64,000 nucleotides of DNA from Luidia sarsii (Eukaryota; Echinodermata; Asteroidea; Paxillosida; Luidiidae), in assembly GCA_949987565.1 (NCBI GenBank), contig OX465110.1, positions 2,289,152-2,353,151 of the forward strand, given 5' to 3'. Every line of letters starts with the position of its first letter. Position 1 is the stretch's first letter. The translations under genes and the position numbers were made by a program. The notes under the pieces were generated by a model. That model was not told the origin of the DNA, searched no databases, and saw only the letters and a list, made by a program, of their open reading frames with translations. Positions 14,310-22,404 of the stretch are shown piece by piece.

Positions 14310-17300
14310 TGTGTGTGTCTCTCTCTCCCTCCCCCTCTCTCTCTCTCTCTCTCCATCTGTGTGTGTCTCTCTCTCCCTCCCCCTCTCTTTCCCTCCCCCT
14401 CTCTCTCTCTCTCTCTCCATCTGTGTGTGTCTATCTCTGTCCCCCTCTTTCTCCCTCCCCCTCTCTTTCCCTCCCCCTCTCCCTCTCTCCCTCTCTCTCT
14501 CTTTCCCTCTCTCTCCCTCTCACACACACACTCTCTCACACACACACAGACTCGTCAACCTGCAATACCTGAGCCTGGACGGCAATCAGCTGACCGGCCT
14601 ACCCTCGGAGCTGTGCGCTCTCAGCAAGCTGGTGGAGCTGCATGCGGCCGGCAACCAGCTGGCCGCCCTGCCGCTGGAGATCGGCTTCCTCGTCAAGCTC
14701 AGCCGCCTCCACGTCCAGAAGAACAAGATCAAGGAGCTGCCCGAGGGTCTTGGCAAACTGATCCACCTCGAGATCATCGACGCCGCCGCCAACGACATCA
14801 GGATATTCCCCACCGAGGTGCGGAATCAGCTTGAGACGTATTTCTTTAAACTATTTCTATCTATGGCCATAGGTCTACTATCAAAACCGGTAAAATGGAC
14901 ACCCCTGTTGGGTATCACTTCAATCTCCCTGACCATTCGATATCAGATATGAGCGTACTGGGCATAGAATCACTTGGTCACCGTAGTGATGCTGTCCGTC
15001 TTAGCCGTGAGAAAATGTGGATGAAGCGTCTTCGGACTATTCAACCACGTGGTCTCAACATCCCGGAGGGTAATGACTAACACCATGCAGCTTTCTGATA
15101 ATCCTTCTTTTGGGTTCAGTCCTTCACACTTTGATCTTTCCCCCTCTTCTCACTAATCCCTACCCTACTCCTTGCCCTTCTCTTTGATCTTTCCCCCTCT
15201 TCTCACTAATCCCTACCCTACTCCTTGCCCTTCCCTTTGATCTCTCCCTACCAGCTTCACTCTTTGTCCTTTGTTTCTCATCTGTCCTATTCACTCTCTC
15301 ACCCCTTCCTTCCTGTACATGTATCTGTTTTGTCCTTGTCACTCTGCCTTTGAGAAAGGATGAAAAAACGTCAGGCCCACTAAATTTTAAGTATTTCTAA
15401 CTCCATAGGGCAGACAAACTTCATTTGGAGGTTGACGTTTAAATTCTCCAATAGAAATAGATTCCAAAATCTCAAATCAACCAGTTCTTTGGGTTTTTTT
15501 TCTTAAAGGCCCAATACAACATTGGGAAGATCGGAAAAAACATCGATGTCCACAGATTTCCTTCTAATTTACACAGTTTGTAGATGGTCATGATAGAATC
15601 CTCATGTTGAAATCTTACGGCCTGGGATGCTGTACTGTACCTAGAAATCTTCACTCAAACATTGAAAAATAGTAAACTATTTCTTACACTTCAGAATGGT
15701 GCAAAAACCGTGACGGTTTTCCACCTTTTTCTACTTTCTAAGATCACCATTTGAGCTAAAATCTTCGCAGGATTGCTTTTTTGGGATGTTTAATGGTTTA
15801 ACACACAAACTGTGGCAATCTTTTGACCTTTACCAATGTTGTATCGGGCCTTAAAAGTCCGGTTGAATAATAATTATAATTAAGGGTATTTTTTAAAGTG
15901 CCTTTACAAAAATGATCAAAGAAAGAAAAAATGAGTGACAGTCACCATTACAAAGACTAGACTACAACTGCCTGGCAGATGAGTTGTGTGGTGATTTCAA
16001 GAGCGGGTCAGATGATGAGATGAAATCTTCGGGGTGAATTCACTTCAGAAAGGTGCATGAAATCACTATGAATTTGATTGTTCAAGGCAACATGATGTAG
16101 CCAACCAACTTTCACGGTTTAGATCTTCACTGCGTTTATTAGGTTAATTTCTTGCTTGCTTATGATTGTAGTTGCACAAGCTGCCTTTGAAGGAGTTGTA
16201 CTGCGAGGAGAATCCCCTCTTAGATGCCTTGCCTGTCCATTCTATCCAGGAGGAGGAGATTCTTACGCTCAAGGTCAGCAGGGTTTTCTAGTTTCATAGA
16301 TACGGTATGATAAGTGGAAGGTTTGCGGTGACACCGCGTAGCACTTCTCTTTCAAGAAGGAGTGTGGCTCTGAAAAAAGCCCGGTAACTCAACATTTCGG
16401 GCAGAGTACACACAACCCGAAGCTTTGATTGTCCAAAAACCACTTCATCCACATTTTCTCCCGGCTTAAAGGGTACCTGAAATAAAAAGGAATATGATGT
16501 GTAATCAATCAGAGAGGGTATGAACTTCCATGTGTCATTTTTTTTTTATTTTTAATATAGTCATCTTATTTTTGAGAAAGCAGCAAGATTCTTGACAGAA
16601 AACTGCCCCCCACTTTTCAACCCGAAAAATTGCTACGTGTGTGCCATGTTTTTCTTGTGGACGCGTGTACGCGCGCGCATATACTATACGTGTGTGTGTG
16701 CAGTCGATCATGCAACATTGCACTGTCAATGACGTCATCACCTTCTCTTTGGCCCACGCGCAAAAGAGGGTTTTTTTTGTGGGCGGAGCGCGCTAAAGAT
16801 TTTGTTTTCCTTTTACGGTCGCTATTTACGGGGTAGACATTAAAAGTGTTGAGTTTGTGAACTAGTTTAGCCTTTATTAAGTCTTACAATAGTTTTCTTG
16901 ATATTAGAATTTTCTATTTCAGGTACCCTTTAAACAGGCAGCATCACTATGATGACCAAATGATTCTCTGCCAAGATCACTCAGTGACTCCAACCTGATA
17001 TGGATTGATTGGGGAAATTGAAGTGACACCCTAAAGGTGTGCCCAATGTACCGGTTTTGACGGTAGACGTATGGCTTCTTGTTATTTTGTCCGCTGCAGG
17101 AAATCACCGCCAGGTACATCATGAAACAGCTCAAAGACAGGTAGGGTTCAAGTTGCAGTCTTTCCAAATTTCAAAAGTTAGAGGGCCCAACATTTCGATC
17201 CTAGCTGGACCTTTGAGAAAGTTCCTGCTAGAATCAAAACGTCAGGCCCTCTAACTTTTGAGAAAGGTCCTGTATTGCAGGTCATTTTAGTCAGTGAGCA

Positions 17301-20300
17301 GTTTGCAACAGTTTTTTGTTTATATTTACTGTACTTCTTTCAAAATTTGGGAGCTTGTCCTGACTCCATTAAAGCCCCTACACAACATTGGTAAGATCGA
17401 GAAACAGAAATGTTCACAGATTTACATGAAACTTATACAGTTTGAAGGTAGTTATGGTAGAAACTTTGTACTAAAATATTTATGTCTAAATTGCTGTATT
17501 TTTGGAGAAAAAAGTAAAATAAATTTTTGACGTTTCACCGATTTTTGGGGGAACAGTACGGTGTTGAATGCTGCATTTTCGCAAAACAAATGAAGCGGTT
17601 TTCACTATTTTCTCGAGACTCGGTTGGCGGATTGAGCTGAAATTTTCACAGTTGTGCTATTTCATGCATATGTTGGATCAGACAACGTATGGATGCTATT
17701 CTTTGACCTCGACCAATGTTGTGTAGGGGCTTTAATTAATTGTTCACTGTTTGGAGCTTTGACAGTTTTCAACTGCATTCCTATCTGCCTTAATTTCATC
17801 ATGAGCCGCCATGTACTATTGATAAGAGAAAAGACATTTTATACTTGAGGCATGTTTCCACGAGGAAAATTATCAAAAAGTGGATGGCGATTGATGGCGT
17901 TCGCACACACAAACAATTTCAGCTGTTTCACAAGATCACAAGAACTGCAATTCGCATTCAAATTGCGATTTTTAGGGAGATTTTAACATTCACACACACA
18001 CACACAAATCAAAATTTCAAATGGCAATACAAAAGTCGAAAATTGAATCGCACTTGTTTGTGCTAGTAGGAACTGCATCTTTTTGTAATCTTTCCCCAAT
18101 GAGTATTGCATTATCTGCACTGTATTTTCTCGCCAATTAATTAACATGGTTTGATATTTGCATGCTTCGCTAACCATCGTGAAACAAAAAAGACGTAAGA
18201 TGGTCAAATACGGAGACCAAGTGTTTTACGAGGAGAATCCAGCGTAAGTGGAGGTGTCTTAGGTCTGAGGGACCGCCCTGCAAATCCCAGCACTTTGTGT
18301 ATTCCTCCTGTGTGTATGTGCAAGTGCTCACACCTTTGCTTGCACTCAACAAGTTGACTTTCTCAAAACTGTACCGGGCCGGACGTTTCTGCGGGACCTC
18401 CCTCTAAGGTAGAATGCCTTAGAGGATGGTCCTGCTAGGATTGAAACGTCAGGTTACTCTACATATTTGAGATTTGCAATTTTTGTCATTTTGGTCATAC
18501 GAGCACTGCCACCATAGACATATATAACCTACAGACGGTCGGCGTCTATTAGAAACGACGTCAGGATACTGTAATGCCATGGGGGACCCGACTAGCGTCA
18601 AACTATGGGTTGAAGTAAAGAGCACTGCCACCATAGACATATATAACCTATAGACGGTCAGCATCTATTAGAAACGACGTCAGGATACTGTAATGCCATG
18701 GGGGACCCGACTAGTGTCAAACTATGTGTGAAAGTAAAGAGCACTACCTCCATAGACATATATAACCTATAGACGGTCAGCGTCTATTAGCAACGACGTC
18801 AGGATACTGTACTGTCAGCAACAGCAACAAGCCAATTGATAAACACACCACCGTATCTTGTTTTGTTCGCCATTTTTCATAATTGAAAAACTGGAGGTCC
18901 CAGGTTCAAACCCCGGTCCAGTCAATGTTTTCTTTGCCATTTGTTTTATTTGTTCCCAAAAAATTCCAATTCAGTTTTTCCTTTGTTTGTTTGAAGGCAC
19001 TATTAGTTAAAACAAAAGAGGCAGGTTATATTCACCTAGGGTCCTTTTCCAAAACCCGGCTTAGGCTTCGGCTCCGGCTTCGCCTCTGCTATCCAAAAGC
19101 TGAAAACACAGGTTGGAGTTCTCAGTTGAAGTTGAAGCTTTGGATTCTTTTTTCAAAACGCAGTATTACATTCTGAAACGAAGCCAAAAGCCTCCAATTT
19201 TCAGCCTTGTACTTAAAAACGGACAAAAGAAAAGATAGACAAAGCCGGAGCCTGAGCCTAAGGTTTTGGAAAAGGGCCCAGCAATTGCATTCTCCCTGCA
19301 AATACTTTTCTACCGGTCCCTTAGTCTGATTGGCCAATTGTCATTACATCATGTTTATGCATATGTATGCTGTAATACTCTGACATTGGCCAATCAGAGT
19401 AAGGAGTGTTCATGAATATGCATAACATCAGCAGGAACAATCTCCGGGGGGAATATACACTGCCTAACAAAAAAGACTAATGCTTGCAGTTGTAGTGACT
19501 CTAACAGCGCACTAGTTATCTACTGAAAGCACCAATCCATATTCAACTTAAACGCTGTCTTTCCGTTCCCGACTGCCGCAGGTGGTCCTACATGCGGAGA
19601 GCCATACGCCATCACCCAAACATTCGGGACATGCTGGCACAGGCCAGCAAGTGCGCCCTCTGTGGCTGTTCCTTCCTCAACACGTGGCTGGAGTGCGTGC
19701 GCTTCGTAGACGGTCACAGGGTATGCGCAGAGAGAGAGAGAGAGTGTGTGCTGGGTGTAGAGCGCCCTCTTGTGTTGGCATTTAGAATGTGGGGGAGGGA
19801 ATTACATGTATTGTCAAAAACTGGCTTTTCCAATGGCCCCACTATATAATTGGTATATCTCACCGAGTCTATGGGTACTTTTCCCATTTTAATTCCAGTG
19901 GAAACGGCCCAGTTAACTTTCCTCTGGGTTACTTGAACCAGGTCCAGTGTTTACTTGTACTGGCCAGCCTCTGCCCAGTACAAGTGACAAGATAACTTTG
20001 ATCTAAGTATGATCTTTATTTATCTGCTGTAGCCAGGTTTGCAAGGTCCATTGGTTGTTTGCATCTGAATGAAAGACGGAGGCGCGATCCCTGGAAATTA
20101 TACGGCAGTTAATGGTTGAATTGCTTCCGACTCATGTGGCGCCCCCACCCCTTCAAAGACTAGTTTACTAATTAGGGAAGGCCACCATCTAAGGGCTGGA
20201 TAGCTCAGATTGTAAGAGCGCTGGTACACGAAACAAAATCCCGGTCCAGTAAAAATTTTCTTTGCCATTTTTCAATTTGCTCAAAAGTTCCTTGTCGGTT

Positions 20301-20452
20301 TTCCTGTATTTATTTGAGGATTTATTTCTCGTTTGTTTCAGGATTTGAAGCTGAGTAACTCTCCTGGGAGGGTCCCTATCCGTGCTTTACTCTGCTCCTA
20401 CAAGTGTTTCAACACCCCTGGCCACGAGTTCTATGGCATTGCCTTCCCCTGA
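10478..20452 (+). CDS. LRRC69: LRRC69-like leucine-rich repeat protein, 8 coding exons
   Basis: Coding exons: 10478-10654, 11817-11943, 12845-12917, 14550-14817, 16172-16273, 17100-17140, 19582-19720, 20342-20452 (TGA). Phases join without a break and give 345 aa, close to the vertebrate family length of about 347. It starts MADTLLLRALKG. Residues 15 to about 235 are tandem leucine-rich repeats of the LxxLxLxxNxL type (for example LNLGNNCLEALPESL). The C-terminal part is the family signature: a CxxC pair (C287, C290), a WLECVRF block (298-304) and a CSYKC pair (C327, C331) just before the end. The cysteines could form a zinc-binding module (inference). The molecular function of LRRC69 is not established. 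Exon 4 lies directly behind a 1.4-kb CT repeat, and a C-rich minisatellite follows the stop. Its donor (GAG|GTGCGG) is weak. It converges on FEN1. The identity rests on the C-terminal motif as well as the LRRs, which separates it from other LRR proteins. Confidence 0.87.
10655..11816 (+). other. LRRC69 intron 1 with foldback element
   Basis: Mostly AT-rich. A terminal inverted repeat element occupies 11245-11423: CAGTGGTTGTTGTTATGGC at the left and its near-complement at the right, continuing through a shared CGTCCGTGTGGTTCCCTGAC. A fragment of the TAGTCCGAG foldback family lies at about 11565-11655. No target duplication was clear. Confidence 0.5.
12341..12636. mobile_element. Complete family C foldback in LRRC69 intron 2
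   Basis: Termini TAAGATTTGAATG and its imperfect complement. Both arms carry CATGGTGGAAG, the GGCTCTGAAAAGAGCC palindrome and GGTGTCACCGCAAACC-like text. The centre holds a degenerate hammerhead-like segment on the minus strand (about 12456-12497). It is a useful full-length reference copy. Confidence 0.6.
13154..14548 (+). repeat. 1.4-kb CT microsatellite/minisatellite in LRRC69 intron 3
   Basis: Almost pure pyrimidine (CTCTCTCC variants) with a recurrent CCATCTGTGTGTCTCTCT unit of roughly 80-120 bp, ending in a CA run directly at the exon 4 acceptor (14549). All three plus frames stay open for hundreds of codons only because no stop can form from CT/TC/CC text. Confidence 0.95.
14835..15400 (+). 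mobile_element. Penelope-like element 3' end: GIY-YIG-type remnant plus family D repeat
   Basis: Starts 17 bp after the LRRC69 exon 4 donor. Translation at 14895-15080 gives a readable C-terminus with TPVGYHFNLPDHSISDMSV, then REKMWMKRLRTIQPRGLN and a stop. HFNxPxHxxxDM plus a KxWxxRL motif before GLN is typical of the endonuclease end of Penelope-like retroelements. The 3' UTR that follows is pyrimidine-rich with a 52-bp duplication (about 15129-15240) and ends in a family D unit (about 15315-15390). No reverse transcriptase is present, so this is a 5'-truncated copy. Confidence 0.6.
15507..15850 (+). mobile_element. TTAA-flanked MITE (family E-prime)
   Basis: Begins AGGCCCAATACAACATTGG, ends in the complement, with TTAA on both sides (15503-15506, 15851-15854). 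Related in ends and layout to family E but with a different body. Confidence 0.65.
16310..17060 (-). mobile_element. Degenerate Penelope-like GIY-YIG remnant joined to family C, interrupted by a MITE
   Basis: On the minus strand 16935-17040 reads like the remnant at 14895 (CHFNFPNQSIS, then frameshifts). The same protein region continues at 16425-16465 (the equivalent of REKMWMK). Between them sits a 460-bp TTAA-flanked element. A family C repeat follows at 16310-16425, so family C forms the 3' flank of a Penelope-like element just as family D does at 15085. Confidence 0.55.
16470..16929. mobile_element. TTAA-flanked MITE inserted in the Penelope-like remnant
   Basis: Termini AGGGTACCTGAAATA (16470) and its complement ending at 16929, each flanked by TTAA (16466-16469 and 16930-16933). 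TTAA duplication and short inverted termini suggest a piggyBac-like non-autonomous element. Removing it restores the reading of the remnant. Confidence 0.7.
17373..17731 (+). mobile_element. TTAA-flanked MITE (family E)
   Basis: Termini AGCCCCTACACAACATTGG and its complement, flanked by TTAA (17369-17372 and 17732-17735). TTAA duplications are the piggyBac hallmark. It encodes nothing. It lies in LRRC69 intron 6. Confidence 0.72.
18501..18813 (+). repeat. 119-bp tandem repeat, about 2.6 copies
   Basis: GAGCACTGCC starts recur at 18501 and 18620, and a near match at 18739. Units share ATAGACATATATAACCTA and AACGACGTCAGGATACTGTA. A related fragment lies inverted at about 25920-25990. LRRC69 intron 6. 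Confidence 0.85.
19039..19279. mobile_element. Inverted-repeat element (family H)
   Basis: Termini GGGTCCTTTTCCAAAACC and (complemented) GGGCCCTTTTCCAAAACC, inside the tail of a SINE. The matching SINE tail at 41980-42060 lacks it and serves as an empty site. A second copy, disrupted by family G, spans about 35495-36225. Confidence 0.6.
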
Positions 20453-20454
20453 AC

Positions 20455-20915
20455 AATACCCACCCAACACCCATCCAGTGCCTGCCCAATACTCACCCAA
20501 CACCCGCCCACCGCCTGCCCAATACCCACCCAATCACCACCCACTGCCCAATGACCATCCATCACCCACCCAGTGTCTACCCAAAACCCACCCAATGCCC
20601 ACCCACAGACCACCCACCGCCTGCCCACCACCCACCCAACACCCACCCACCACCCACCACCTGCCCAATACCCATCCAATCACCACCCACTGCCCAATGA
20701 CCACCCAACACCCACCGAAAACCCACCCAATGCCCACCCAAAACCCACCCAACGCCCACCCAATGCCCACCCAATGACCACCCAATGCCCACCCCAAACC
20801 CACCCAACGCCCACCCAATACCCACCACCCACCCAAAACCCACCCAATGCCCACCCAATGCCCATCCAGCACCCACCCAATACCCACCAACCACCCAACC
20901 TACGCCCGCCCAAAA
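20455..20915 (+). repeat. C-rich minisatellite after the LRRC69 stop codon
   Basis: Degenerate CCCACCCAATGCC / CCCACCCAACACC units, with G almost absent from the plus strand. It starts within 10 bp of the stop, so the LRRC69 3' UTR begins with it. Confidence 0.9.
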
Positions 20916-20934
20916 GGTGCTGTGCTCAGTGCTG

Positions 20935-21070
20935 AATAAGTGCTGGGTAGCTCAGATGGTAAGAGCGCTGGTACACAAAACCGGAGGTCTAGGGTTCAAA
21001 TCCTGGTCCAGTCAAAGTTTTCTTTGCCATTTTCTCAATTTGTTCAAAAAGTTAGTTTTTCATCGATTTG
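20935..21070 (+). mobile_element. tRNA-derived SINE (family A)
   Basis: A box TAGCTCAGATGG (20948-20959) and B box GGTTCAAATCC (20993-21003), followed by a shared tail TTTTCTTTGCCATTTT. Other copies: 20040-20310 (+), 18880-19335 (+, with element H in its tail), 28450-28620 (+), 32500-32670 (-), 41755-42060 (+), 42062-42125 (+, partial), 48655-48860 (-), 59455-59550 (+), 60105-60240 (+), 62120-62300 (+); fragments at 8240-8325, 12140-12245, 21105-21180, 23415-23510 and 28755-28825, all minus. Confidence 0.7.
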
Positions 21071-21435
21071 TTTACCGGAAATTTAAAAAAAAATAACAAT
21101 TTTTTGGGGAACAGACAAAGACTTGAATCAGAGACCTCTGCCTTAATGTACCAGTGCTCTCACCAACTGAGTTTTCTCACTGATGACAAAAAAAAACTAA
21201 GGCCACTTTTTTGTCTTCCAATATGGCAGTTTATTTTTCTTCCATTTTGAGCGGATCCGACAAAATAAGAATTCCATTTTGCATCTACAGCGGGATGTAT
21301 TCTTCGTCACATTAATTCCTGCAGCATGAACATTCCAGTGTCGGGTAATTAATTTCATACTACAGTAATTTTTTTTTAATGAATGTTTTGCCACACTTGT
21401 CTTCATCCGCAGTGCTTTGCCTCAACTGCACACCA

Positions 21436-21441
21436 AATAAA
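21436..21441 (+). terminator. Candidate poly(A) signal for LRRC69
   Basis: First plain AATAAA noticed on the plus strand downstream of the LRRC69 stop, about 980 bp away, beyond the minisatellite and a SINE. Placement is tentative. Confidence 0.25.
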
Positions 21442-21933
21442 CATTCAAGAAAAGGTTGAGACTAAAATGACTAATGCACTCTATCAACTTAATGTATATA
21501 TATACAGTGCTGATTGTACAGACTACAGAGGGTTTAATTGTAAATATTTGTACAGTAGAAAGCCACTGTAAGAGTACATACCAATGATAGCATCAAGCTT
21601 TTGTAGTTTTGTTATCGATTTTGAATACCAAATTTTCCAGAATTTTTTAATTTTTGTTATCCATCTGTGTTTTGTTATAGTGGCATTCTACTCTACTGTA
21701 TGCATTAAAAGCTTTGTAAATGTTAAAAGTATTTTCTGATTTATGAAAGGTTTGGAAAGAGTATTAAAACAAACACAAGCATATACAATAGCATCCTCGA
21801 CACCAATTGTCAATTTGTTTCATCGTCATGGAGATGGAGTACCGTTCAGAGAGACAAGTCTTGGATTTTAGTTGGTGATTTTTTTTCTTGAGGGGATTAT
21901 ATAAAAAAAAAGTATGGTGCATTAAACTGTTAA

Positions 21934-22305
21934 AGCCTCTACACAACATTGGTAAGATCGAAAAACGGAAATGTTCACTGATTTACATGAAACTTATACA
22001 GTTTGAAGATGGTTATGGTAGAAACCTCGCACTGAAATATTTCTGCCTAAAATGCTGTATTTTTGGAGAAAAGAGTAAAAGAAATCGTTTACCTCACATC
22101 CCTAGTAGATCTAAATGTTTTTTTGGTACAATACGTTGAATGCTCCATTTTGCGAAACAAATGAAGCGTTTTTTTTCACTAATTTCTCGAGACTCGGTTG
22201 GCGGATTGAGCTGAAATTTTCACAGGTGTGCTATTTTATGCATATGTTGGATCAGACAATGTATGGATGCTACTCTTTGACCTCGACCAATGTTGTGTTA
22301 TCCCT
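21934..22305 (+). mobile_element. TTAA-flanked MITE (family E)
   Basis: Same body as the 17373 copy, flanked by TTAA on both sides (21930-21933, 22306-22309). It lies 100 bp beyond the FEN1 stop codon, so it may form part of the FEN1 3' UTR. Confidence 0.7.
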
Positions 22306-22404
22306 TTAAGATATCTCAGAATGCCAAACCCTATCTCTGGCTCCTTGACTCCACTATCAGCCCGCCATCCGTCGTTGAGGATGGGCCCCCCCCCCATCTT
22401 CCCT

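Noticed and set aside
13410..14545. Long R/E-rich minus-strand frames
   Set aside because: Complement of the same CT repeat; no protein-like composition.
13047..14952. Very long S/L/P-rich open frames (595, 558 and 458 codons) on the plus strand
   Set aside because: They are translations of the CT repeat in all three frames; only the last part of one frame is LRRC69 exon 4.
20382..20935. P/T/H-rich and G/W/V-rich open frames
   Set aside because: Minisatellite translations after the LRRC69 stop.
20940..21005. tRNA gene on the plus strand
   Set aside because: Same reasoning: more than ten copies with a common TTTTCTTTGCCATTTT tail mark SINE family A.
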